The notes: generated from the sequence alone by a model not told the origin. Shown: positions 54,615-63,657, numbered from the stretch's first letter. The stretch: DNA of 64,000 nucleotides from Desulfuromonadaceae bacterium (GCA_028681335.1 JAQUIT010000003.1:186001-250000); one strand, 5' to 3'. Numbers and translations: made by a program.

Positions 54615-55757
54615 ATGAAAAGAGTGTCGTTACTGTTAGGCGGTATCTGTTTGAGTCTTGTCTGTGCCACTGCATCATTTGCAGCCGGAACTATCAAAAT
54701 TGGTGCTCTTTTCGCCGTCACCGGCCCCGCCTCTTTTCTCGGTGAACCGGAAAAAAAGACCCTTGAGCTGCTGGTGAAAGAGGCCAATGAAAAGGGTGGC
54801 ATCAACGGCCAGAAGCTGGAGGCTGTTATTTATGATACCGGTGGCGATGCCACCAAAGCGGTTCAGTTGGCGACAAAGCTGATCAAGGATGATAAGGTCA
54901 GCGTCATTATCGGACCGAGCACGACCGGTGAAAGTATGGCCGTTATCCCTGTCGTTGAAAAATGGAAAATTCCGATGATCTCCTGCGCTGCCGGCATCAA
55001 GATCACCGATCCGGTCAAACAGTGGGTTTTTAAAACTCCGGCCAATGACCACGTCGCTGCCGAAAAGATCCTGAACTACATGGCTGGCAAAAAACAGAAA
55101 AGTATCGCGCTGTTGACTGTTACTGACGGCTTTGGGGCCTCCGGCCGCGAACAGATAAAGGTCCTTGCCAGGCAGAAAGGTTTCAGTATTGTGGCTGACG
55201 AAGTTTACGGCCCGAAAGATACCGACATGACCGCTCAGCTGACCAAGATTCGCGGTATCAAGCCTGATGCGATTATCTGCTGGGGGACAAACCCCGGTCC
55301 GGCGGTCATTACCAAGAACGTTAAACAGCTGGGTATCAGCACCCCGCTCTATATGAGCCATGGTGTTGCCTCGAAAAAATATATTGAACTGGCCGGCGCT
55401 GACTCGGCTGAAGGCGTTATGCTGCCTGCGGGCAAACTTGCCATATACGATGCTCTGCCAAAGGGTGACGTGCAGCAGAAGCTGCTCAAGAGCTACGATA
55501 AGACCTATAAAAAGGTGTATGGAACGGAAGCATCAACGTTTGGCGGCTATGCGTATGATGCGTTCCTGCTTGCCACAAGCGCCATCAAAAAATCAGGCTC
55601 TACGCCTGAGCAGATTCGCGCAGGAATCGAGCAGACCAGCAAACTGGTGAGCATCTCCGGAGTATTCACCATGTCCCCCAAAGATCATAATGGCCTTGAT
55701 CTGTCGGCTTTTGAGATGGTCAAAGTTGTCAAGGGTGATTGGGCACTGCTTAAGTAA
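54615..55757 (+). CDS. Branched-chain/aromatic amino acid ABC binding protein, copy 1
   Basis: 380 residues with a signal peptide (MKRVSLLLGGICLSLVCATASFAAG) and the LivJ/LivK-type fold: IKIGALFAVTGPASFLGEPEKKTLE, VIIGPSTTGESMAVIPV, LLTVTDGFGASGREQ and PDAIICWGTNPGPAVI. It captures amino acids or related aryl acids in the periplasm for LivHMGF. The next gene encodes a close relative, so the two arose by tandem duplication. Ligand cannot be told; the aryl-acid neighbours favour an aromatic or branched-chain substrate. Confidence 0.9.
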   Translation: MKRVSLLLGGICLSLVCATASFAAGTIKIGALFAVTGPASFLGEPEKKTLELLVKEANEKGGINGQKLEAVIYDTGGDATKAVQLATKLIKDDKVSVIIGPSTTGESMAVIPVVEKWKIPMISCAAGIKITDPVKQWVFKTPANDHVAAEKILNYMAGKKQKSIALLTVTDGFGASGREQIKVLARQKGFSIVADEVYGPKDTDMTAQLTKIRGIKPDAIICWGTNPGPAVITKNVKQLGISTPLYMSHGVASKKYIELAGADSAEGVMLPAGKLAIYDALPKGDVQQKLLKSYDKTYKKVYGTEASTFGGYAYDAFLLATSAIKKSGSTPEQIRAGIEQTSKLVSISGVFTMSPKDHNGLDLSAFEMVKVVKGDWALLK

Positions 55758-55786
55758 CTTCTCAACAGATTTAAGGGAGATATCAT

Positions 55787-56926
55787 ATGAACTTTAAAGT
55801 CATGCCTTTTGTGATGGCAGCAGTTACCCTGCTGTTTTCGGCCAATGTATTTGCCGCCGCGCCGATCCGGATCGGCGCCCTGTTTGCCGTGACCGGTCCC
55901 GCAGCTTTTCTGGGTGAGCCGGAGCGTAACACCGCCAAGATGGTTGTTGACGAGATTAACAGGGCGGGTGGGGTCAGAGGACAAAAACTTGAACTGATAG
56001 TTTATGATACATCAGGTGATGCGACGAAAGCTGTCCAGCTTGCAACCAAGCTGATCAAGGACGATAAGGTCGTTGCCATCATCGGACCAAGCACTACCGG
56101 TGAAACAATGGCTGTTATCCCGGTAGTGGAAAGAGGGCATGTTCCGCTTATCTCCTGCTCTGCCGGCAGCAAGATCACCGATCCGGTGAAACGATGGGTA
56201 TTCAAGACGGCTCAGAATGATTCCTTGGCGGTCGGCCGTATCTATGAATATCTGCAGAAGACAAAACAGACTAATGTTTCAATACTGACAGTATCCGACG
56301 GTTTTGGCGCATCGGGTCGTGAGCAGCTGAAGAGTCAGGCGGCTAGATACGGAATTACCATCGTTTCCGATGACACCTACGGCCCCAAGGATACCGACAT
56401 GACTGCGCAGCTGACCAAGATGCGTGGTTCCCGCACTCAGGCAATCATCTGCTGGGGTACCAATCCGGGTCCGGCTGTTATTGCTAAAAATGCCCAACAG
56501 CTCGGCATTAAGACACCTCTGTTCATGAGCCACGGCGTATCTTCCAAAAAATTCATTGAACTGGCCGGCGATGCAGCCGAAGGCATCAGACTTCCTTCCG
56601 GCAAGGTCGTTGTTGCTGATATGTTGCCAGCTTCCGATAAACAGAAAAAATCCCTGATGGCTTTTGTCAGAGACTACAAAAAGCATTACAACGCCGAAGG
56701 TGATCATTTTGGTGGACATGCCTGGGACGCCGTCATGCTGGTACGGAATGCGATTAACAACGGTGCGTTCACAGCAGCGGCAATTCGTGATCAGCTTGAG
56801 AGTACAAGAGGATTTGCCGGTATCGGTGGTAATTTCAATTACTCACCTCAGGATCATGCCGGCCTGGGTAAAGATGCCTTTGTACTGGTAGAGGTTAAAA
56901 ACAAAGACTGGATGATTGTAAAATAG
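55787..56926 (+). CDS. Branched-chain/aromatic amino acid ABC binding protein, copy 2
   Basis: 379 residues with a signal peptide (ending ANVFAAAP) and high similarity along the whole length to the preceding protein (shared IGALFAVTGPA, KLIKDDKV, IIGPSTTGE, SDGFGASGREQ, YGPKDTDMTAQLTK). It differs mostly in the C-terminal third. Two binding proteins for one permease set can widen substrate range. A palindromic repeat lies between this gene and livH and may lower permease expression relative to binding proteins. Ribosome site: TAAGGGAGATATC. Confidence 0.9.
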   Translation: MNFKVMPFVMAAVTLLFSANVFAAAPIRIGALFAVTGPAAFLGEPERNTAKMVVDEINRAGGVRGQKLELIVYDTSGDATKAVQLATKLIKDDKVVAIIGPSTTGETMAVIPVVERGHVPLISCSAGSKITDPVKRWVFKTAQNDSLAVGRIYEYLQKTKQTNVSILTVSDGFGASGREQLKSQAARYGITIVSDDTYGPKDTDMTAQLTKMRGSRTQAIICWGTNPGPAVIAKNAQQLGIKTPLFMSHGVSSKKFIELAGDAAEGIRLPSGKVVVADMLPASDKQKKSLMAFVRDYKKHYNAEGDHFGGHAWDAVMLVRNAINNGAFTAAAIRDQLESTRGFAGIGGNFNYSPQDHAGLGKDAFVLVEVKNKDWMIVK

Positions 56927-56948
56927 TTTACGTGTCAGAGATTCTTCC

Positions 56949-56976
56949 GTAGGGGCGGGCGTACGTCCGCCCCTAC
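56949..56976. repeat. Small palindromic repeat inside the liv operon
   Basis: GTAGGGGCGGGCGTACGTCCGCCCCTAC, a 28-bp palindrome with one G.T pair. This type of GTAGGGGCGGG element is a dispersed short repeat in many genomes. No T-run follows. Confidence 0.75.
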
Positions 56977-56990
56977 ATTTATGAGGTAAA

Positions 56991-57872
56991 ATGCAGTTCG
57001 ACCAGATCTTACAATATACGCTGTCCGGTTTATCAACCGGGGCGATCTACGCTTTAATCGGCATCGGTTTTTCAATCATTTACAATGCTACCGGCATCAT
57101 TAATTTCGCCCAGGGTGAATTTGTCATGTTGGGCGGCCTCCTGACAATGTCATGCCTGACTGTTCTGAAGCTGCCGTTGTGGGCCGCAATTCCCTGTGCC
57201 ATCGCTGTTTCTACGCTTGTCGGTATTCTCTTTGAGCGCCTGGCCATCCGTCCGCTCCGGCAACCAACTCCCATTAACCTCGTTATCATTACCATCGGCG
57301 GAAGCATTCTGCTGCGCGGACTTGCGATGCTGGTGTGGGGTAAGGATACCCATTCGGTTCCCCCGTTTTCAGGTGATGCTCCGATCGCCATCGGCGGTGC
57401 CACTATTCTGCCGCAACATCTCTGGATCCTGGCGATCACCCTGATCATAATATTCATCAACAAAATCTATTTTTATCATACCATCAGCGGCAAGGCCATG
57501 CGGGCCTGTTCCTATAACCGGCGGGCAGCCGGTCTGGTCGGGATCGACGTCAAGCGCATGGTGCTGTTCTCGTTTATCATCAGCTCTGCCATGGGTGCCG
57601 TTGCCGGCATCATCGTTGCCCCGCTGACAATGACCGCCTACGATGTCGGCGTCATGCTGGGGTTGAAAGGTTTCTGCGCAGCGATTATCGGCGGTATGAG
57701 CAGCGGTCTGTCAACCGTTATCGGCGGCTTGATTCTTGGTGTGCTGGAATCGCTCGGTGCCGGCCTCATTTCTTCCGGCTACAAAGATGCCATCGCCTTC
57801 ATCATTCTGCTGTTGATCCTGTTTTTTAGGCCGCAGGGGCTTTTTGGCAAAGCCGATTCGGAGCGGGTCTGA
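56991..57872 (+). CDS. livH: Branched-chain amino acid ABC permease LivH
   Basis: 293 residues with about eight membrane helices. It opens DQILQYTLSGLSTGAIYALIGIGFSIIYNATGIINFAQGEF, the LivH signature. The permease loop is AMRACSYNRRAAGLVGIDVKRM, and the end is IAFIILLLILFFRPQGLFG. It forms one half of the inner-membrane channel with LivM. It begins 14 bp after the palindrome, behind ATGAGGTAAA. livM follows 4 bp after the stop. Confidence 0.95.
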   Translation: MQFDQILQYTLSGLSTGAIYALIGIGFSIIYNATGIINFAQGEFVMLGGLLTMSCLTVLKLPLWAAIPCAIAVSTLVGILFERLAIRPLRQPTPINLVIITIGGSILLRGLAMLVWGKDTHSVPPFSGDAPIAIGGATILPQHLWILAITLIIIFINKIYFYHTISGKAMRACSYNRRAAGLVGIDVKRMVLFSFIISSAMGAVAGIIVAPLTMTAYDVGVMLGLKGFCAAIIGGMSSGLSTVIGGLILGVLESLGAGLISSGYKDAIAFIILLLILFFRPQGLFGKADSERV

Positions 57873-57876
57873 CGCC

Positions 57877-58836
57877 ATGAAACGAGACTTTCTTCTGTTT
57901 ATCGGTTTTTCCGTGCTGGTCATGCTGGCCCCGCAGTATTTCAGGGGTGGCTACATGATGAATGTACTGGTGTTTGTCGGCATTAACACCATGCTGGCGA
58001 TTGCGCTCAACCTCCTCCTCGGCTATGCCGGCCAGATATCCCTCGGCCACGCCGGCTTCTTCGGCCTCGGCGCCTACCTGTCCGGAATCATGACGACCAC
58101 CTTCAGCCTGAACCCGTGGCTGGCAATGCCGCTTGCCGCTGTTGCGGTCGGCTCTCTCGCCTTTTTGATCGGTTTCCCGGTTCTGAAGCTCAAAGGGCAT
58201 TACCTGGCCATGGCAACGCTTGGCCTCGGCATAATTTTCTTCATTATCTTCAACGAGACCTACGAATGGACCGGCGGACCATCGGGTCTGTCCGGAATTC
58301 CCTATCTGGAGCTGGGCGGCATAAGTTTTAATTCTGATGTTAAGAGCTACTATCTGATCTGGGGCTTTACCCTGGCGGTAATGCTCTTTGCTCTCAATCT
58401 GGCGAGCTCCCGGGTCGGCCGCGCCTTGCGCGCGGTCCACGATTCCGAGGTTGCAGCACAGGTTCTGGGGGTTAATGCCCGCCTCCTGAAGGTGCAGATT
58501 TTTGCCCTTTCCGCACTACTATCATCCATTGCCGGCAGTCTCTACGCCCACACCATGACGTTCATATCCCCAACGTCATTCGGCTTCAACTTCTCTATCG
58601 AACTGCTGACAATGGTGGTTATCGGCGGACTCGGCAGTATTTACGGCTCATTCCTCGGTGCTGCACTTCTTACCTTGCTCCCGGAAATTCTGCGCGGAGC
58701 CAATGATTACGACATAATCATCTACGGCGGCTTGTTGATGGTGATGGTGATGTACATGCCCGGTGGGCTTGTGCGCGGCATTCCCGCTCTGTTCAGAAAG
58801 CTTGCCGGGCGGAAGGGGGGTGTCGACCATGCTTGA
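57877..58836 (+). CDS. livM: Branched-chain amino acid ABC permease LivM
   Basis: 319 residues from ATG 57877 (MKRDFLLFIGFSVLVML); the ORF track's start lies inside livH. Multiple membrane helices, with LLGYAGQISLGHAGFFGLGAYLSGI and the EAA-like loop ALRAVHDSEVAAQVLGVNARLLKVQ. Partner of LivH. The stop TGA overlaps the start region of livG (ATGCTTGA), so translation is coupled. Confidence 0.95.
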   Translation: MKRDFLLFIGFSVLVMLAPQYFRGGYMMNVLVFVGINTMLAIALNLLLGYAGQISLGHAGFFGLGAYLSGIMTTTFSLNPWLAMPLAAVAVGSLAFLIGFPVLKLKGHYLAMATLGLGIIFFIIFNETYEWTGGPSGLSGIPYLELGGISFNSDVKSYYLIWGFTLAVMLFALNLASSRVGRALRAVHDSEVAAQVLGVNARLLKVQIFALSALLSSIAGSLYAHTMTFISPTSFGFNFSIELLTMVVIGGLGSIYGSFLGAALLTLLPEILRGANDYDIIIYGGLLMVMVMYMPGGLVRGIPALFRKLAGRKGGVDHA

Positions 58837-59584
58837 GGTCTCCGGCATTACCCAGATCTTCGGCGGTGTCACCGCCCTTGACAACGTGTCCTTTTCCATT
58901 GCCAAGGGCAACATTACCGGCGTCATCGGTCCTAACGGCGCCGGCAAAACGACACTCTTTAATATTATTACCGGAATTTACAGCCAGACTGCAGGCACGG
59001 TTACGCTCGAGGGGAAGAATGTCAGTGGTTTTCCACCTGAACGTCTGGCCCGTCTTGCCATGGTGCGGACCTTTCAGAATATCGAACTGTTCGGCGGAAT
59101 GACGGTATTGGAAAACGTCATGGTCGGCATGCACACCAGAAGCTCCAGCGGCCTGCTGGCCTGTGCACTCAAAATGCCCTGGACCATCTCCGAGGAACGG
59201 CGCATCCGCGACGGCGCCATGAAGTGGCTTGAATTTACCGGAATCGTGGATTTGGCCGATCATCTTGCCGGCAGTCTCCCGTTTGGAAAGGGGCGTCTTC
59301 TGGAGATAGCCCGGGCGCTGGCCGTTGAACCAAGAATTGTCCTCATGGATGAACCTGCGGCAGGACTTAACAGTCAGGAAACCCTCGGTCTGGCCCAGCT
59401 GATCAAGCGGATCAGGGATCTGGGGATTACCGTCGTGCTGGTGGAACACGATATGGAGCTGGTCATGGATATCTGTGACCGGATTGTGGTCCTCAATCTC
59501 GGCAGGAAGCTGGCTGAAGGAACCCCGCGCGAAATCCAGGAAAGCCCGGAAGTAATTTCTGCCTATCTAGGGGATGACGACTGA
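58829..59584 (+). CDS. livG: Branched-chain amino acid ABC ATPase LivG
   Basis: 251 residues from ATG 58829 (MLEVSGITQIFGG); the longer ORF start is within livM. Walker A GPNGAGKTTLFN, LivG-type ARLAMVRTFQNIELF, signature-loop LPFGKGRLLEIARALA (LSxGQ-like), Walker B IVLMDEPAAGLN and switch His in VLVEHDMELV. Energises transport with LivF. Overlaps livM by 8 bp and livF by 1 bp. Confidence 0.95.
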   Translation: MLEVSGITQIFGGVTALDNVSFSIAKGNITGVIGPNGAGKTTLFNIITGIYSQTAGTVTLEGKNVSGFPPERLARLAMVRTFQNIELFGGMTVLENVMVGMHTRSSSGLLACALKMPWTISEERRIRDGAMKWLEFTGIVDLADHLAGSLPFGKGRLLEIARALAVEPRIVLMDEPAAGLNSQETLGLAQLIKRIRDLGITVVLVEHDMELVMDICDRIVVLNLGRKLAEGTPREIQESPEVISAYLGDDD

Positions 59585-60327
59585 TGCTGCGTCTTAAAAA
59601 TATCAATACCTACTACGGAAAAGTCCATGCGCTCAAGAACATCTCCCTGCATCTGGGGGAGGGTGAGATTGTGACGCTGATCGGTGCCAACGGCGCCGGT
59701 AAAACCACCATACTGAATACCATCTCAGGTGTCACGCCGGCCGCTGCCGGTGAAATCATGTTCTGCAAGGAAGTTGTCACCGCGCTTGCGCCGGACAAGG
59801 TTGTACAGCGCGGGATCTCCCAGGTGCCAGAAGGACGTCAGGTGTTCAAACCGCTCTCCGTCGAGGATAATCTTCAGCTGGGAGCGTATCTTCGTTATCG
59901 CAGCAGGGAAGGGAAGGCGGCCATCTACAAGGATATGGAGAAGGTGTTCACCCTGTTTCCGCGCCTTGAAGAGCGGCGCAAGCAGCTGGCAGGCACCATG
60001 TCAGGAGGCGAGCAGCAGATGCTTGCCATCGGGCGGGCGCTGATGGCCAATCCCAAGATGCTGCTCCTTGATGAGCCCTCGATGGGTCTTGCCCCGCTTG
60101 TTGTTCAGGAGATTTTTCGCGTGCTGGAGCGGCTGCGCCAGGAGAACGGCACGACAATCCTGCTCGTGGAGCAGAACGCCAAGGCGGCGCTCAAACTGGC
60201 TGACCGTGGCTATGTCCTTGAAACCGGCAAGGTGATCCTGGAAGGCCCGGCGGATGAACTGCTGGAGAACGCTGAAGTCAAGCGTGCCTATCTCGGTAAG
60301 GACAAGAAGGAAATGTGGGAACGATAA
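59584..60327 (+). CDS. livF: Branched-chain amino acid ABC ATPase LivF
   Basis: 247 residues. Walker A GANGAGKTTILNTISG, LivF-type ISQVPEGRQVFKPLSVEDNLQLGA, signature MSGGEQQMLAIGRALM, Walker B MLLLDEPSMGLAP and switch ILLVEQNAKAAL. Second ATPase of the transporter. Its ATG uses the final A of the livG stop (TGATG). Last gene of the liv operon; hpnH begins 73 bp later. Confidence 0.95.
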   Translation: MLRLKNINTYYGKVHALKNISLHLGEGEIVTLIGANGAGKTTILNTISGVTPAAAGEIMFCKEVVTALAPDKVVQRGISQVPEGRQVFKPLSVEDNLQLGAYLRYRSREGKAAIYKDMEKVFTLFPRLEERRKQLAGTMSGGEQQMLAIGRALMANPKMLLLDEPSMGLAPLVVQEIFRVLERLRQENGTTILLVEQNAKAALKLADRGYVLETGKVILEGPADELLENAEVKRAYLGKDKKEMWER

Positions 60328-60400
60328 TAGTATCACGCACACTGTTTCATATCTGACAAGTACCTATTACGCTGAGCTTGGTAATAAAGGGATTTGACTA

Positions 60401-61399
60401 ATGCGTTTTCCAATGCGACTCAATTACGACCTGACAAAATATATCATCAGCAACAAGATCAATAAGATTGAGAAGTACCCGCTTGTGCTGATGCTGGAGC
60501 CGACCCATCTCTGTAACCTGACCTGTTCCGGCTGTGGCAGAATCCGTGAATATGCCGATACCATCCAGGATATGATGACTCTGGAAGAGTGTCTGCAGTC
60601 GGTTGATGAATGTCCGGCACCGGTCGTCACGATCACCGGTGGAGAGCCGTTCCTCTATCCGCACATACATGAACTTATTGCCGCGGTCCTGCAGAGAGGC
60701 AAGCACATCTACCTCTGCACCAATGGCATTCTGCTTGAAAATGCCCTTGAGCTCATGGAGCCCCACCCTAATTTCACCCTCAACATCCATGTTGATGGCC
60801 TCGAAGAAACCCACGACCGCATTCTGGAACGTAAAGGGGCCTTCAAAACTGCGATCGAGGCGATCAAGAAAGCCAAAGAGAAGGGATTTCGTGTCTGTAC
60901 GAATACCACGATCTTTAATGATACCGATCTGGTTGAAATTGAGATGCTCTTTCGTCGTTTGGAGGAGATTGGCGTTGACGGCGTGCTCGTTGCGCCCGGC
61001 TTTGGTTATGAGGCGGTTGGTGAAAAACTTTTCCTTGCGCGCCGTGATATAGAGAAGAAATTTATCGATGTCTATGAGATGAGCAAAAAACATCGCTTCT
61101 TCTCTACACCGATGTACCTCCGTTTTCTCAAGGGTGAAAGGAAGCTGGATTGTACCCCGTGGGGTAATCCTACCCGTAATCCGCAAGGGTGGAAGGCGCC
61201 CTGTTACCTGATTACGGATGCCCACTATCCAACATTTGCCGAGATGATGGCAAAGACGGAGTGGGAGAAGTACGGCGTGGGTAAAGATCCTCGTTGCGCC
61301 CAGTGTATGATGCATTGTGGCTTTGAGCCGACCGTTGTCCAGGAAATCAGCAAGAGTTGGAAAGATATGCTGGAGATGCTGTTCTGGAACCTGACGTGA
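60401..61399 (+). CDS. hpnH: Adenosyl-hopene transferase HpnH (radical SAM)
   Basis: 332 residues. Radical SAM CxxxCxxC is present in LEPTHLCNLTCSGCGRI, followed by VVTITGGEPFLYPHIHEL, NIHVDGLEETHDRI and the HpnH-type C-terminal strings CTPWGNPTRNPQGWKAPCYLI and CAQCMMHCGFEPTV. HpnH adds an adenosyl group to diploptene, the first step of extended hopanoid side chains, at the inner membrane face. No other hopanoid genes are near. It is 73 bp after livF without a terminator between, but its function is unrelated, so its own promoter is likely. A strong terminator lies about 185 bp downstream. Confidence 0.92.
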   Translation: MRFPMRLNYDLTKYIISNKINKIEKYPLVLMLEPTHLCNLTCSGCGRIREYADTIQDMMTLEECLQSVDECPAPVVTITGGEPFLYPHIHELIAAVLQRGKHIYLCTNGILLENALELMEPHPNFTLNIHVDGLEETHDRILERKGAFKTAIEAIKKAKEKGFRVCTNTTIFNDTDLVEIEMLFRRLEEIGVDGVLVAPGFGYEAVGEKLFLARRDIEKKFIDVYEMSKKHRFFSTPMYLRFLKGERKLDCTPWGNPTRNPQGWKAPCYLITDAHYPTFAEMMAKTEWEKYGVGKDPRCAQCMMHCGFEPTVVQEISKSWKDMLEMLFWNLT

Positions 61400-61583
61400 G
61401 GTTGTAGTGGGATTCTATGGAGTCATGCAAAGTTGTTATTATTAATGTAATGGTCGTTTTTTACTGTTACGGCGTGTTTTGACTGAATTGGACCGCTTTT
61501 CATCGACAGAGTCCATAAATTGTCCATATAAATAACCTCTACCTTCGACCAGTTAAGTTGATTAAGCAGAGATACTACTGTAG
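61400..61583. other. Intergenic stretch after hpnH
   Basis: About 180 AT-rich bases between the hpnH stop and the terminator. No gene or RNA recognised. TTGTCCATATAAAT near 61518 is a weak promoter resemblance only. Confidence 0.4.
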
Positions 61584-61622
61584 AAAACGCCCCCATTTCG
61601 TATAACGAGATGGGGGCGTTTT
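61584..61622 (+). terminator. Strong terminator between hpnH and hcp
   Basis: AAAACGCCCCCATTTCGT / ACGAGATGGGGGCGTTTT, 18-bp arms with one mismatch and a 3-nt loop, with A- and T-runs on the two sides, so it can act both ways. Confidence 0.9.
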
Positions 61623-61776
61623 CTATCCGCTTTCATAGTCTTGAACTTTTGCCGACTGCCGGCACAATCAACTGCACCATGTAACTGGTCTTTGTTTTAT
61701 CGATTTGTACGAAGAAACCTGCTGCATCACTGTCCCGATCTCAATCTGGGTTATTCTACAGTGAAATATGTGTTTT

Positions 61777-61816
61777 TTGACATGCGTCAAGTAAAACGGC
61801 AAATAGCTGGTATATT
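61777..61816 (+). promoter_or_regulatory. hcp promoter with CRP/FNR-type palindrome
   Basis: The palindrome TTGAC-ATGC-GTCAA lies at 61777-61790. TATATT (61811-61816) is a good -10; the start would be near 61823. The palindrome centre (61783.5) is then close to -40, the class II activator position of CRP/FNR-family proteins. No -35 box is needed for such a promoter and none is seen. Confidence 0.65.
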
Positions 61817-61877
61817 GTCTATTTAAGAACAATATAAACGCATCACTAAAGATGGCATTTATCAAGGAGGATTCACC

Positions 61878-63479
61878 ATGAGTATGTTTTGTAACCAGTG
61901 TGAACAGGCGGCAAACGGAACAGGCTGTAATATTTCCGGCGTCTGCGGCAAGAAACCTGATGTTGCTGCCCTGCAGGATCACCTGTTGTACGGATTGAAA
62001 TCCCTTGCTCTCTATGCCGACAGGATTGGCCGTGATGCCGTGATTGACCGCTTTACGATTGAGGCGCTCTTTACCACTGTCACCAACGTGGATTTTGATC
62101 CTGAAGCCATCGGCACAATGATTCAAACCTGCTACCAGTTGAAGGAAAAGGCCAGGGCTACTTGTGGTACCGTTGTCTCCGGACCCGTTGCTGATTGGAA
62201 ACCTGCCGCCGATCTGGCTGGCATGGTTGCTCAGGCAGAACAGTACGGTATCAGCAAGCAGCACGTAAATGCAGATATCCTCTCCGTAATTGAAATTTTG
62301 ATGTACGGCCTGAAAGGGATGTCAGCCTATATGGATCACGCCATGATCCTCGGCAAAACTAACGACGACGTCATGGCCTTTTTCCAGAAAGCACTGGCTG
62401 CCACTACTGATCCTAACCTCGGTCTGATGGATTTTGTCGGCCTCTGTATGGAGTGCGGCAAGCAGAACCTGACCACAATGGGCCTTCTTGATGCTGCTCA
62501 CAATGAAACCTACGGCGCACCGGTACCAACACCGGTAAACCTTGGTACCAGAGCAGGCAAAGGAATTCTGGTTACCGGCCACGATTTGAAAATGCTGGAA
62601 GAGTTGCTGAAGCAGACCGAGGGCAAAGGAATCAACATCTACACCCACGGTGAAATGTTACCCGCTCACGGTTACCCCGGCCTCAAAAAGTACCCTCACC
62701 TGGTAGCAAACTTCGGCGGCGCATGGCAGGATCAGGCCAAGGAATTTCCCCACTTCCCCGGCGCTATCATCTTCAACACCAACTGTATCCAGAGGCCAAA
62801 TGAATCCTATATGGATCGTCTCTATAGCTGGGGATTGGTGCAGTGGCCAGGCGTCAAGCATGTTGAAGGGTGGGATTTTACTGAAGTAATCAACAAAGCG
62901 CTGGAATGCCCGAGTCTGCCGGAGAATCCGGGCCAGGAAATCCTGACCGGTTTTGGCCACAGCGCCGTACTGGGTGTGGCCGACAAGATTATTGCTGCAG
63001 TCAAGGGTGGTCAGCTCAAGCATTTCTTCCTGGTAGGCGGCTGCGACGGAGCCAAATCAGGGCGTAACTACTACACCGAATTTGCCGAAAAAGTACCTCA
63101 GGACTGCGTCATTCTGACCCTGGCCTGCGGTAAGTACCGCTTCAACAAGCTTGAATTTGGCGATATCGGCGGAATCCCCCGTCTGTTGGATGTGGGTCAG
63201 TGCAACGATGCCTACAGCGCCATCCAGATTGCAGTGGCCCTGGCCGGTGCTTTTGAATGCGGCGTCAACGACCTGCCGCTTTCGATGATCCTTTCCTGGT
63301 ACGAACAGAAGGCGGTAGTTATCCTCCTGACCCTGCTCTCGCTGGGTATCAAGAACATCCGTCTGGGACCAACTTTGCCGGCTTTCATCACACCGACCGT
63401 GCTTGGCTTCCTGGTAGAGAACTTCAATATCATGCCGATCACCACAGCTGAAGAAGATCTCAAGGCAATCCTGGGGTAG
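61878..63479 (+). CDS. hcp: Hybrid-cluster protein Hcp
   Basis: 533 residues. The N-terminal cysteine motif CNQCEQAANGTGCNISGVC binds the first Fe-S cluster. Hybrid-cluster ligand regions are visible: GHDLKML, THGEMLPAHGYPGL (Glu and His), NTNCIQRP, VGGCDGAKSGR, TLACGKYRFNKL and DVGQCNDAYSA. Hcp reduces nitric oxide and can S-nitrosylate proteins under anaerobic nitrosative stress. Ribosome site AAGGAGG is 6 nt upstream of ATG. It has its own regulated promoter and a terminator, and nrfH follows. No Hcr reductase gene is visible. The length and the closely spaced Cys motif suit the strict-anaerobe type. Confidence 0.96.
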   Translation: MSMFCNQCEQAANGTGCNISGVCGKKPDVAALQDHLLYGLKSLALYADRIGRDAVIDRFTIEALFTTVTNVDFDPEAIGTMIQTCYQLKEKARATCGTVVSGPVADWKPAADLAGMVAQAEQYGISKQHVNADILSVIEILMYGLKGMSAYMDHAMILGKTNDDVMAFFQKALAATTDPNLGLMDFVGLCMECGKQNLTTMGLLDAAHNETYGAPVPTPVNLGTRAGKGILVTGHDLKMLEELLKQTEGKGINIYTHGEMLPAHGYPGLKKYPHLVANFGGAWQDQAKEFPHFPGAIIFNTNCIQRPNESYMDRLYSWGLVQWPGVKHVEGWDFTEVINKALECPSLPENPGQEILTGFGHSAVLGVADKIIAAVKGGQLKHFFLVGGCDGAKSGRNYYTEFAEKVPQDCVILTLACGKYRFNKLEFGDIGGIPRLLDVGQCNDAYSAIQIAVALAGAFECGVNDLPLSMILSWYEQKAVVILLTLLSLGIKNIRLGPTLPAFITPTVLGFLVENFNIMPITTAEEDLKAILG

Positions 63480-63510
63480 GGTTCCGCTTATAAATTTTGC
63501 ACTGAACCGG

Positions 63511-63545
63511 ACAGGAGGTGGGATTGTTCCCACCTCCTGTTTTTG
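63511..63545 (+). terminator. hcp terminator
   Basis: ACAGGAGGTGGGA / TCCCACCTCCTGT, perfect 13-bp stem with a 4-nt loop and trailing T-run. Confidence 0.92.
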
Positions 63546-63614
63546 ATTTTATCACCATTTTGCTATGGCCCGACAGGTTCTCAAATCTTTGATTTTCATG
63601 CTTTTATCGTACAT

Positions 63615-63657
63615 TTGACCTGGGTCAAGGACGTGATGTCTTTGTTCGCGATATACA
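63615..63657 (+). promoter_or_regulatory. nrfH promoter with the same CRP/FNR-type palindrome
   Basis: TTGACC-TG-GGTCAA (63615-63628) has the same TTGAC-N4-GTCAA core as the hcp site. The -10-like TATACA (63652-63657) predicts a start near 63663, putting the palindrome centre at about -41.5, like hcp. Confidence 0.6.

Noticed and set aside
60398-61315. 305-codon minus-strand ORF opposite hpnH
   Set aside because: Lies entirely within hpnH, whose radical SAM motifs are clear; no family resemblance in the antisense frame.
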